From: Microvelia longipes
Taxonomy: Eukaryota; Arthropoda; Insecta; Hemiptera; Veliidae
NCBI GenBank assembly: GCA_018340805.1
Contig: JACMZG010001908.1
Coordinates: forward strand, 18,214,722 to 18,278,721
Length of the DNA: 64,000 bases
Direction: 5' to 3'
Both the position numbers and the translations under genes were made by a program. This document shows, one piece after another, positions 37,713-49,320 of this stretch (positions are counted from its first letter, which is position 1; every line of letters starts with the position of its first letter). The notes below the pieces were generated by a model, which was given only the letters and a program-made list of their open reading frames with translations, ran no database searches and was not told the origin of the DNA.

Positions 37713-38855
37713 AAAAAAATCGGGTTCTGGGTACCTCAGAACTTTTTCTCGTCACATGAGATTTGCTACGCTCTTCTTTACTACTTCAGGCTCGCTTCGC
37801 TTGTAATCAGACCGTAAATACATTCCTTTTATTTCCAGCTTGAAACCCATCCAGGTATTGTCCTCCCTCGAAGCTGCTTTACTGTTATGATCCAACAAAA
37901 ACCATTGATATACTTGCTGTATTAAAACAACGGACCTTAGTACACTTATTTATTGCATAAAGGGATATTCTTGTACCAAATTTCAAATCAATTGGATTAT
38001 TTTTCAATTTTTAACATGTTTTTTTTTTTTTTAAAACATATCTAAGTCATCAATAAAAGTATTAATTAATGCTGATAATGAGATGAAAGGTGGCATGTAT
38101 GTTGGTCTTCTATATAACCATATGGGTGCCAAAGCTTGAACCAATCAACAAATTTTCCCGGTTTTAATTTTCATAATTTTTGCTTTATCATTGTTGTGGT
38201 TTAATGACGTCATGAACAAATACGTTTCTAATTGCACAACTAGACCTAAAGATTGATTTTTGTGCTAAGCTTTAACTCTCTAGCATAAATACACTAGGAG
38301 ATACGATGATAACAGATACACTCACATATGAACACCCAGACATCTTTGTGAAAACCAATTGGGTGGTTATAAAAATATTTCTATCAATTTGAGATTTGAC
38401 ACGCATCCAGTTATATATAAGAGCATCATACGAGCCAAGTTTCATTTCATTTATCCGTGTACGTTTTTAAAAAAAATGTAAACATCTGAAAATAATCCAA
38501 GAATATAAGCCACGCACAAGCCTTAAGCTATGGGCTAGTAAATCTTATTTATAACAAATAACATTATGAATAAAAATATATCCAGTGTAAAAATATATCC
38601 CTCTATTTAATAATTATGTTAAGTTTGGTTTCAATATGGTGTCCTATATCTAAAGTTTTTGTTTGATGATAAAAGTTAAGAATCATCGAGGTCGAGGAAT
38701 AAAAAAAATGGTCTACTGTCTGGAGACAAGCATAGCTTGAATACTTGCTGCAGTACATGGTGACATTTATATTTTGAGGACGAGCGAAGCGAGTCCCAAG
38801 TAGTGAGGATGAGCATAGCTCCAAGTTCCAAGGTACTACGTACCTGATTTTTTTT
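37713..38855. mobile_element. Second fold-back copy of the dispersed family
   Basis: Begins AAATCGGGTTCTGGGTACCT and ends with CCAAGGTACTACGTACCTGA then TTTT. Left arm blocks (GGCTCGCTTCGCTTG, CCAACAAAAACCATTGATAT) reappear inverted on the right (GACGAGCGAAGCGAGTCC). TGACGTCA is at 38205-38212. It has the same layout as the copy 450 bases to the left. Confidence 0.7.
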
Positions 38856-40073
38856 AATTGCTTCTTCTTTTATTTTATTTATTTTTATTATTATTTATTT
38901 ATTTATTGTTTATTAAACATCATTAGCTCCACGCAACTCGTTATAACAATAACACAGTAAGATAAACAACATAAAGGTTGAGTTATTTGATCTGGCTTGA
39001 GGGTAAAAATAAAGTATTACTATGAAAATTGGCCTTGTATTATATAAAATGAATATTAAATGAAAATAGAATTGAACTGGTATTCAAATCTCGGACAACT
39101 AACACAATTTAAAAAGGTTGTGCAAAAGATAGGTAGGCCCAATTTAGATTTATTTGCTTTTTTTTTTATTTGTAATAAATAATAAATAATATAAATTATA
39201 AATTTAAAAAAATTAAATAAAATAAAATAAATAATTAATAAAATAAATAAAAATAAATAAAATTTATTTTATTTTATTTTGCTTTATATATTGTGAACGT
39301 TTTTTTTTTAAAACAAAAAATTGTCAATCATTAAATGCGAGAGGTCAGTTCAAAATTAATTTATCATGAGGTTTCTTTCTCACTTAAATAAGCTTTTAAA
39401 ATGTATAATAGTATTAGGTCGTTTGGATGGATTTTTAACTTTTCTATTTTTATATTTGTAGCTCCGAATTAATAACCTCAATAGTAGGTTCATTAAAATA
39501 ATAATATATCTGTGTCTCTACCTTATGGTTTGGCAAGTAATTAAGTTTAGTCTTACAGGGAGGAGAGTCGTGTTGTTCCTTGCTAGAGAAAGCTATAGGA
39601 ACTAGTTGTATGCTCGTAACTCTTTTGTGTAATTAGACAGAGAGTATCTTCTCTTGGAGTTATGAGAAATAGAATGTGGCCTACTTATGTATGCCATATA
39701 AGTGGCTAGGTTACTTATCACACCTTGCTAGGACATCTATCACCTCTATCGTTAGTCTCGTTACTATTACTAAGTAAAATAAACAAATGTAAGAGTATTT
39801 GGTAGTTGTATATATTAAGAAATATAAAACAATATTTAGCATATCCACATCGACAATCAGAGTCAAATCTCAGTTAGGGCCTAATTACGTGAGGTATAGA
39901 ACACTATCTTATATCTTTAGAAGATATAAGATTAAGCCACCCAGTTATGTGGCTTACTAGGTGATATATCACATCTACAATCATTGATATTAACACATGG
40001 CATAATCAGACATGTATGTTAACATTTGATACATTTATTAGCATATTATTAAAATACAAGTTTGTGGTTTTAG

Positions 40074-40193
40074 GTAATAAGAAGAGATATAGCACGGACT
40101 TATCCTGAGCATGACCTGTTCAAAGAGAAGGATGGTGTAGGGCAGGAAAGTCTGTTTAATGTAATGAAGGCCTACTCACTGCATGACAGAGAG
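40074..40193 (+). CDS. Evi5: EVI5 exon 4 (TBC domain, arginine finger)
   Basis: Acceptor GGTTTTAG| at 40074, phase 0. VIRRDIARTYPEHDLFKEKD contains the IxxDxxR motif whose Arg is the first catalytic finger of TBC RabGAPs. SLFNVMKAYSLHDRE follows. The end at 40193 is set by homology, after DRE, because no usable GT donor exists there. The frame continues as ASDHCWFIGSP to a TGA at 40239-40241, which does not match the family. The expected next segment (VGYCQGS...) is missing. The exon itself is certain; its 3' end is not. Confidence 0.88.
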
Positions 40194-40784
40194 GCTTCAG
40201 ATCATTGTTGGTTCATTGGTAGTCCTGTGGTTTTTAGCTGATCCAATAGAGAGTTTGCATGTTTAAAAAAAATTGTTTGCCCATAAAATGATTAAATGTG
40301 TTTAAAAAATATATTGAACTGTAAAAAAATATTTAATTTTAAATAGTTGAAATAAGCATGTTGAGAGAGTGGGGTGAAAACAGAAACTTCTGAAGTTTGA
40401 ATGGTTTAAGGTACAGATGGTAGTTTTAGTTGGAAATATTGTAAGGTCATCAGTTGTCAACAGTTCAATAGAATGTAAAGAAGACAGAAACAAAAACGAT
40501 CCTGTAATCCAGGTAATACAATGCCTAAGGAACATTATGTTTACAGTTATCTGTATCATCTTGTTGACAGTATAGAATATACTCTTACAAGTTTTGCTCT
40601 AGTGAATATTGTACTAGAGAAGTTGAGCCCATTTTACCACCAAAAGAACATTATTGAATATGTTTTTTGTTGTATCATCAATAGTATACTTTTTTCATTC
40701 TAATATTTTCAGGGTGTTTTTATATGACGTACTTAAAGATAATGCTACGAAAAATTGTGCAAATACTCTATTCTTTTTAGTCCC

Positions 40785-41215
40785 CTGCTGTTCATGAGCA
40801 GTGCTTTTACCTAACCAATTATTTTTAGTCCTCTGCACTGCTCATGAGTCCAGTGTTTTTACCTTCCAATTATTTTTAGTCCTCTGCACTGTCATGAGTC
40901 CAGTGCTTTTACCTAATCCAATTATTTTTAGTCCTGCACTGCTCATGAGTCCGTGCTTTTACCTATCCAATTATTTTTGTCCCCACTGTTCATGAGTCCA
41001 GTGCTTTTTACCTAATCCAATTATTTTTAGTCCTCTGCACTGCTCATGAGTCCAGTGCTTTTTACCTAATCCAATTATTTTTAGTCCTCTGCACTGCTCA
41101 TGAGTCCAGTGCTTTTTACCTATCCATTATTTTTAGTCCTCTGCATGCTCATGAGTCCAGTGCTTTTTACCTAATCCAATTATTTTTAGTCATCTGCACT
41201 GCTCTCAAGTGTGAA
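40785..41215. repeat. Minisatellite, about 52-bp unit
   Basis: About nine copies of CCAATTATTTTTAGTCCTCT-GCACTGCTCATGAGTCCAGTG-CTTTTACCTAAT (hyphens only break up the unit). Many single-base deletions between copies look like either unit drift or sequencing error. It lies where the missing EVI5 TBC mini-exon would be expected. Confidence 0.85.
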
Positions 41216-41402
41216 GTTTTCTGTATAAATAAAAGATTGTTAAGATTCCCCACTAAAGAAATGTTTAATCTGTGCCGGAAATTATTGCTGTTTAATGGAA
41301 ATATATTCATCAATCTTATTTCTTACTATTGGAATATTTAAAATCTTTCTTTGAGTGGGCTCTTTGTTACCATTATCTGATGTATAACTGTTTGGTTGTT
41401 AG

Positions 41403-41528
41403 ATGCCTGAAGAAGATGCTTTTGCAGTATTTGTAAAATTAATGAAAGACTACAGTATGAGAGATATGTTTAAACCTTCTATGGCTGAACTTGGTCTCTG
41501 CATGTATCAGTTGGAAAATCTTGTTCAG
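41403..41528 (+). CDS. Evi5: EVI5 exon 5 (TBC domain)
   Basis: Acceptor GTTGTTAG| at 41403, donor CAG|GTAACT, 42 codons, phase 0. MPEEDAFAVFVKLMKDYSMR and DMFKPSMAELGLCMYQLENL match the TBC segment after the YCQ motif in EVI5 family members. It should follow GLLLMQ directly, which confirms that a short exon or its sequence is missing before it. Confidence 0.95.
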
Positions 41529-41999
41529 GTAACTAGACTTATTTATTGGTCAAAATTAATTGATTGAAAAACATTTTAATAAATTTATTTATTGAAGCAC
41601 TTGATTGAAAAACTAAGTACAATTAATAATTTATACTTTTATAATATTTTAATATAATTCACTATTTGATATAATCAGAACTTGATATTTGCATGTTTTT
41701 AACACATTAACTATTTGGCATCTATAATCTATCTATTTATATACAATAACTTATATAAATAATTGATCTAATGATATTAATAAGAAATTTTAATTATTAC
41801 ATTACATAACCTTTATTACATTATTACCTTGAAAGTATAAATTTTAAGTGGCAAATTTAACATTACTTTTCTCACAAAAAAAGTATCCTGACAAAAGAAG
41901 TTTTAAAATCAAGGTATGTCTGTAATAACTTTAATAAAGGTATAACTGTAATAATAATTAAATAAAGTATTAAGTGTAATAAATAAATGAAGACCTAGG

Positions 42000-42110
42000 T
42001 CTTCAATAGCATAGATACCTGGGTCTTCAATAGCATAGATAGCTAGGTCTTCAATGGCATAGACCTAGGTGTCTATGCCATTGAAGACCTAGGTATTTAT
42101 GCCATTGCTG
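42000..42110. repeat. Tandem and inverted GACCTAGGTCTTCAATAGCATA repeat
   Basis: Three direct copies of TAGGTCTTCAATAGCATAGA are followed by their inverse (TCTATGCCATTGAAGACCTA), giving a hairpin-forming block of about 110 bases. Confidence 0.75.
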
Positions 42111-42234
42111 GCTAGAAGCAAGTGAAGAATCAGATTTCATCGATATTTGCTGTACTTGTTTTGTTGCTTTTTTAATGGGAAGGTACAAGATTCCCTCATT
42201 TATGTAGCAATTATAAGGTCATAAACTTCATAAA

Positions 42235-43032
42235 CTTAGAATAATACTATATATAGAAGGAGGGAGCACTACTGATAACAGCAAAGTCGTTTCACTGGTG
42301 GTCTTAAGTAATACTGCCACCATAACAATGTACAATTTTCTTATAACAAAGTTGGCAATACTTCCAGTTGCTAAATATATATATTTTATTATTAATTAAT
42401 GATCGATTATTCATAAAATACAATATATATACATCGTTGCATTAAAATTTTTTGAGCATTTTCAATTGTATTTTAACGTTTTTAATTAAAAATTATGTTG
42501 TTTTTTTTAAATTTACCATAACAGTATCCCTGCTATGGCTCTTTTTTTCTAAACATGCACCGCTTTCGCATAACATGTTGATCTTTTATCTTCTTTTTTC
42601 TTTTTCTGCATTTTCATTTTATTTTAGTTGTAGCATTTGGTTCAAAAATAATTATGATTCTTTTTTTTTCTTTTCTTTAATTGTAATCTTCTTTCTTTTT
42701 TGTAGCAATCTTCTGTTTATCATTATTTATCATTTAAGTTTTGATGAATTTAATGTTAAAATTATGTTAAAAGTAGTCCTCGTCAACTAAATGTAGATTC
42801 TTGTATTCCCCTACCCTTTTGCTATCTAAGACCGATTTTATTAAGTACTTAGCTAGGTTTTTAAGTAATTTTATTCGTTACTTAAGTTTTTTTTTCCTTA
42901 GTGGATAATTATAACACATTTAACAAGACCTTACCCCTACTTAAGACCACCAGTCAACCTGCTTTCGTGTTATCAGTAGAATTACTTTGTGTTTACAGTC
43001 CTATGCTCCTTCTATATTAGTATTATTCTAAG
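42235..43032. mobile_element. Non-autonomous inverted-repeat transposon, about 0.8 kb
   Basis: Left end CTTAGAATAATACTATATAT continuing AGAAGGAG...ACTGATAACA...ACTGGTGGTCTTAAGTA. The right end carries the same blocks inverted and finishes ATAGTATTATTCTAAG-like at 43032. Arms are 70-95 bases with small indels. The interior is T-rich and has no transposase; its open frame encodes only a Phe-rich string. No clear target duplication. Confidence 0.65.
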
Positions 43033-43197
43033 GTATTAAAGAAATATGAAAAGTATTAAATCAGGAAAGATGAATTTTAAATAATAGAATTAGGTTTTAC
43101 TCAAAGATATAAAAATCTTTTGAGAATGAAGATCTCTGCAATTCTTTATTTATTCTTGTCTCTTCATTTATTTACATCTATATTTGACCTGTTACAG

Positions 43198-43431
43198 GAC
43201 ATAATGCCAGAGTTGTCGAATCACTTTGCATCGCAGAGTTTTCACACATCAATGTACGCTAGTTCCTGGTTCCTAACGCTATTTACTACAGCTCTAGCTC
43301 TACCCACAGCATGTAGGATAATAGATGTGTTTCTATCTGAAGGCATGGATGTCTTGTTTAAGGTTTCATTAGCTCTCCTCACTATGGCTAAGGACCAGCT
43401 CCTTTCCCTTGATATGGAAGGAATGCTCAAG
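43198..43431 (+). CDS. Evi5: EVI5 exon 6 (end of TBC domain)
   Basis: Acceptor GTTACAG| at 43198, donor AAG|GTAAAC, 78 codons, phase 0. Contains SQSFHTSMYASSWFLTLFTT, the conserved TBC motif following helix 8, then RIIDVFLSEGMDVLFKVSLA and LLSLDMEGMLK. This completes the RabGAP fold. Strong match to the family with no gaps. Confidence 0.96.
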
Positions 43432-43499
43432 GTAAACATTTCCCTCTATTGTCCTAATTTTAGATTTATTTTCCATTTTCCACCAGGTAGTGACTAAAC

Positions 43500-44605
43500 A
43501 AAAACTGAAAAAATAGAATGTAAAATAGGAAAAATAGGATGTATAATAAGAAAAATAGGATGTATATAGAAAAATAGGAATAATAGGAATGTATAATAGG
43601 AAAATAGGTATAATAGGAAAAATAGGATCTAGGATGTATATAGGAAAAATAGGATGTATAATAGGAAAAATAGGATGTGAAATAGGATGCATAATAGGAA
43701 AAATAGGATGTATAATTGGAAAAATATTATGTATAATAGGAAAAATAGGATCTATAATAGGAAAAATAGGATGCATAATGGAAAAATAGGATGTATAATA
43801 GGAAAAATAGGTTCTATAATAGGAAAAATAGGATGAATAATAGGAAAGATATTATGTATAATAGGAAAAATAGGATCTATAATAGGAAAAATATTATGTA
43901 TAATAGGAAAAATAGGATCTATAATAGGAAAATAGGATGTATAATAATAGGAATAATAGAAAAATAGGATGGAAAAATAGGAAATAATAGGAAAATAGGA
44001 TGAATAAGGAAAAATAGGAATAGGTATCTATAATAGGAAAAATAGATGAATAATAGGAAAAATTATAATAGGAAAAAATAGGATCTGGAAAAATAATGAA
44101 TAATAGGAAAAATGTAATAGGAAATAGGATGCATGCGAATATTATGTATAATAGGAAAAATAGGATCTATAATAGGAAAAATAGGATGCATAATAGGAAA
44201 AATAGGATCTATAATAGGAAAATAGGATGCATAATAGGATGTGTGCGGTATGTTTATTTCAAGCCGAATAATCTGACTTGTTAAGCTATCTGACTTGTCT
44301 GACTCCAAGGTTGAAGGTCCGCACTACGTCGTGTTCAGCTCTGGTGAAGGTTTTATCGTTAAACTACTTAATAAAACAAGGCTTAAATCTCCTTAGCTGG
44401 CAGTGATCCTGTTTACTGGGCATTGGCTTCCTTAAGTTGCATTCTAGAGAGATGTTACTGATTCAAGTTTCTGAACTATAATGATAAAATGCGGCAAGTA
44501 GTCCGCCTTTTATACTTTTCTAAAATGGATGCGTATGCGCAGTAAACATTTTCCTATTATGCATCCTATTTTTCCTATGATACATCCTATTTTTTTTAAT
44601 TATAC
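43500..44605. mobile_element. Foldback-like element with tandem-repeat arm, or AGGAAAAATAGGATGTATAAT minisatellite
   Basis: From 43500 to 44240 is an array of ATAATAGGAAAAATAGGAT units (about 11-21 bases, 35 or more copies). A unique middle of about 300 bases follows, then short inverted copies of the same unit at 44545-44600 (CCTATTATGCATCCTATTTTT). Tandem repeats inverted at both ends recall Foldback elements, though the right arm is very short. It lies directly after the last TBC exon. Confidence 0.6.
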
Positions 44606-44663
44606 ATCTGTGGCGGCAGGCGCCTCCTTTCAAGCTTAATTGACTACCCACTTACCTAAGATG

Positions 44664-45789
<1,126 letters not shown>

Positions 45790-46045
45790 GACTGCGTCAT
45801 TTTAGATGAAGAATCCGACGTTTCGCTTCCACTGTTGGAGGCATCTTCAGGGATGTAGGACAACATGGATAGAAACACAATGCTCTACAAAATTGAACAG
45901 TTCAGTTTTGTAGAGGATTGTATTTCTATTTGTAGAGCATTGTTTTTTTTATCCATGATGTACTACATCCCTGATGATGCCTTCACAGTGGAAGCAAAAC
46001 GTCAGATTCTTCATCTAGATCGACGCTGTCACCACCGGAAGACAT
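45790..46045. mobile_element. Penelope-like fold-back fragment with hammerhead-like cores
   Basis: The two halves are inverted copies of each other. The minus-strand half has CTGAAGATGCCTCCAACAGT...GCGAAACGTC (45850-45821). The plus-strand half has CTGATGATGCCTTCACAGTG...GCAAAACGTC (45971 to about 46003). The CTGAWGA core, a pairing insert (GCCTTC...GAAGC) and GAAAC-GTC follow the hammerhead ribozyme consensus known from Penelope-like retroelement ends. No protein remains. Confidence 0.6.
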
Positions 46046-46348
46046 AAATCTTCATGACAATAACCGCAAAAGCCTAGTCAGTTTATCACTATTTTATTAT
46101 TTGTATATAAAAAAAAAGAAATCATCAAATTGAATGGATTTATTCTGTAAAACAAACAGCAGGTTTAGATTGTCTATTATGATGTCATATTAAGTAAAAA
46201 AACAACCTGAATTGTAGAACAAGTTTTGAAGAAGACATTTGACAGATATTTTTATTTTACACTTGATTGTAGATAGCTGAGGTGCACCCGAGACACTGGT
46301 TTTATCTCTTTACTAAAACATCAACCCTGTTCCTACCAGGGTTTGGTT

Positions 46349-46790
46349 GGAATATTTTTTTTTTTTTTAAATCTCTTTATTAGAAAATAAAATACAAAAT
46401 TATAAAAAAAGACTTAGCAAAATAAAAAATAAACTTAAATTAGAAAAAAATAATAATACATTAAACAAATAATAAAGAGTAGCTCCCATAATAAGAACAA
46501 AGTTCTGTGGCATGGGGAATTTGTATTATATAATTATGATGGAATTCCTGGAGTCCATCAGAATTTAGTTTTACATGCTTTGGCAGCACTATATGCTAGC
46601 GTATAATGTGCATAGCATATAAGTAGGAAATAAGTAACAAAGGCCCTAAATTAATTGGCTAGTTAGTAGAATTTAAACAAGTGGTTCCCCTCTCTATTTC
46701 TCATCTACATTTATGCACTAAATAAATAACTAGTGCTATAAAGTAAAGAAAATAAAGCTTTACTGTTTCTTGTTAAAGTTGTATGAAATT
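46349..46790 (-). repeat. LINE 3' end fragment with poly(A)
   Basis: On the minus strand, CTAATAAAGAGATTTAAAAA runs into about 14 A residues near 46349, a poly(A)-tailed end. Upstream, ATTCCCCATGCCACAGAACT and TTCTTATTATGGGAGCTACT resemble the 3' region of insect non-LTR elements. The 5' limit is uncertain. Confidence 0.45.
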
Positions 46791-46839
46791 ATGAAGTTTT
46801 TGAACGAACGTAAGTGAGTTCTTACATTTCAGAAGATTG

Positions 46840-49320
46840 GGACGGCGCGTTTGTTTGTGTGTTTGTGTGTTTGTGTGTTTGTTTGTACGTGTCGCGATAA
46901 CTGCCGTAAAAATTGACCGATTTTGATAAAATTTTGTATACAGGTAAAACTAATTATGTGTCAGAGCTGTATAGTTTTTGGTAATATTCCGAAAAATATT
47001 TTCAAAATGGCAGCCAAAATGGCGGACCGGATAAAAAAAAAATTTGAGCAAAAAAATCGTGTTGTATATCGTTTGAAAGCTCTTAAAGAGTAGAAAAAGA
47101 AAATATATGTTTCATGGTCAAAATTTAAAAATTTTTTGAAAAATTTAAAAATGGCGGCTAAAATAATAAACCCAAAAAATTTAAAATTGAAGGAATAACT
47201 CGAGTAATATATCGTTGTAAAGCTCTTGATTAGTAGAACAAAAAATGTTATATACTAAATTCCGAAAAATTCAACATGGCGGCCATAATTTAATATAATA
47301 ATTAGTTTTTACTAATTTTATAAGAATTTTCAAGATAAAGATCTATTGTAATATACTTAGGTACTTTTATACAAGTAAAATTAACTATATGTCCGAGCTG
47401 TATAGTTTTTGGTAATATTCCGAAAAATATATTCAAAATGGCGGCCAATATGGCGGACCGGAAAAAAATATTTAAGCAAAAAATCGTGTTGTATATCGTT
47501 TTAAAGGTCATAAAGAGTAGAAAAAGAAAATATATTTTTCATGGTCAACATTTCAAATTTTTTTATTAATTTAAAAATGGCGGCTAAAATAATAAACTCA
47601 AAAAAAAAATTTAATGCGAGCCTTCTTTTACCATTTATTATTATAAATATACGCGAGCCTTTTTTAATATGCATTAATATTAAATATAAGCAATCTAGCG
47701 AGCGAAGCGAGCCTATTTTTAACGTTGTATTATAACAATATCTGAGCCTTTTTTACTATACATTAATATTAAATATAAGCAATCTAGCGAGCGAAGCGAG
47801 CCTTTTTTACAATATATTTTATTATAAATATAAGCAAACTAGCGAGCGAAGCGAGCCTATTTTTAACGTTGTATTATTATAAATATAAGCAATCTAACGA
47901 GCGAAGCGAGCATTTTTTACTATGCATTAATATTAAATATAGCAATCTAGCGAGCGAAGCGAGCCTTTTTTATATATTTTATTATAAATATAAGCAAACT
48001 AGCGAGAAGCGAGCCTATTTTTAACGTAGTATTATTATAAATATAAGCAATCTAGCGAGCGAAGCGAGCCTATTTTTAACGTTGATAAGCAATCTAGCGA
48101 GCGAAGCGAGCCTTTTTTACTATGCATTAATATTAAATATAAGCAATCTAGCGAGCGAAGCGAGCCTTTTTTACAATATATTTTATTATAAATATAAGCA
48201 ATCTAGCGAGCGAAGCGAGCCTATTTTTAACGTTGTATTATTATAAATATAAGCAAACTAGCGAGCGAAGCGAGCCTTTTAACGTTGTATTATTATAAAT
48301 ATACGCAATCTAGCGAGCGAAGCGAGCCTCTTTTACTTGCATCAATATAACGCAATCTAGCGAGCGAAGCGAGCCTTATTTACAATATATTTTATTATAA
48401 ATATAAGAAATCTAGCGAGCGAAGCGAGCCTTCTTTTACATGCATGAATATAAATCTACGCAATCTAGCGAGCGAAGCGAGCCTTCTTTTACCATTTATT
48501 ATTATAATATACGCAATCAAGCGAGCGAAGCGAGCCTTTTTTACTATGCATTAATATAAATCTACGCAATCTAGCGAGCGAAGCGAGCCTTTTTTTACAA
48601 TATATTTTATTATAATATAAGCAATCTAGCGAGCGAAGCGAGCCTATTTTTAACGTTGTATTATTATAAATATAAGCATCTAGCGAGCGAAGCGAGCCTT
48701 TTTTACTATGCATTAATATTTAATATAAGCAATCTATAGCGAGCGAAGCGAGCCTTCTTTACTATGTATTATTATAAATATACGCAATCTAGCGAGCGAA
48801 GCGAGCCTCTTTTACTTGCATCAATATAAATCTACGCAATCTAGCGAGCGAAGCGAGCCTTTTTTACAATATATTTATTATAAATATAAGCAATCTAGCG
48901 AGCGAAGCGAGCCTTCTTTTACATGCATGAATATAAATCTACGCAATCTAGCGAGCGAAGCGAGCCTTCTTTTACCATTTATTATTATAAATATACGCAA
49001 TCAAGCGAGCGAAGCGAGCCTTTTTTACTATGCATTAATATAAATCTACGCAATCTAGCGAGCGATGCGAGCCTTCTTTTACCATTTATTATTATAAATA
49101 TACGCAATCTAGCGAGCGAAGCGAGCCTATTTTTAACGTTGTATTATTACAAATATAAGCAATCTAGCGAGCGAAGCGAGCCTATTTTTAACGTTGTATT
49201 ATTACAAATATAAGCAACCTAGCGAGCGTAGCGAGCCTTTTTTTTTACTATTTAAATGTTAAAGATACCTAAACTAGCAAGCGATGCGAGCCTTTTTGAG
49301 TTTATACTTTAAAATAGTAT
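46840..49320. repeat. Composite repeat: duplicated leader plus GCGAGCGAAGCGAGCC array
   Basis: Begins with a TTTGTGTGTTTG-type tract and CGCGATAACTGCCGTAAAAA. A block with GAGCTGTATAGTTTTTGGTA, AAAATGGC(A/G)GCCAA and TCGTGTTGTATATCGTTT occurs twice (about 46937-47170 and 47371-47590). Then comes the long array. The plan (GT-rich tract, leader with AAAATGGCGGC, array with the same core) parallels the hAT-like element at 27592-29688, but I could not find matching terminal repeats or a target duplication here. Confidence 0.7.
47690..49290. repeat. Minisatellite array, about 53-bp unit, CTAGCGAGCGAAGCGAGCC core
   Basis: About 30 units. Each has CTAGCGAGCGAAGCGAGCC followed by TTTTTTAC or TATTTTTAACG and an AT-rich spacer (ATTATAAATATAAGCAAT). 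Several spacer types alternate, giving a higher-order pattern. The core is almost unchanged from copy to copy while the spacers vary. Short frames found here only translate the repeat. Confidence 0.93.

Larger units (their letters stand above)
35085..40073. other. EVI5 intron 3
   Basis: About 5 kb holding a minisatellite, two large fold-back repeats (36264-37270 and 37713-38855) and, at 38880-39010, ATTTATTT-rich sequence that may be a LINE tail. No other coding sequence is seen. Confidence 0.55.
41529..43197. other. EVI5 intron 5
   Basis: AT-rich, with a small palindromic repeat (42000-42110) and an inverted-repeat transposon (42235-43032). No other gene. Confidence 0.5.

Noticed and set aside
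42452..42790. 112-codon plus-strand frame rich in Phe and Leu, like a membrane protein
   Set aside because: It is the T-rich interior of an inverted-repeat element and has no family features. Such frames arise from poly-T tracts.
43369..44308. Open frames on both strands with repeating IFPIIHPIFPI and NRKNRMHNRK peptides
   Set aside because: They translate the AGGAAAAATAGGAT minisatellite and are not genes.
48489..49213. Frames with repeated SSERSEP and SLRSLD peptides
   Set aside because: They translate the GCGAGCGAAGCGAGCC array in different frames.
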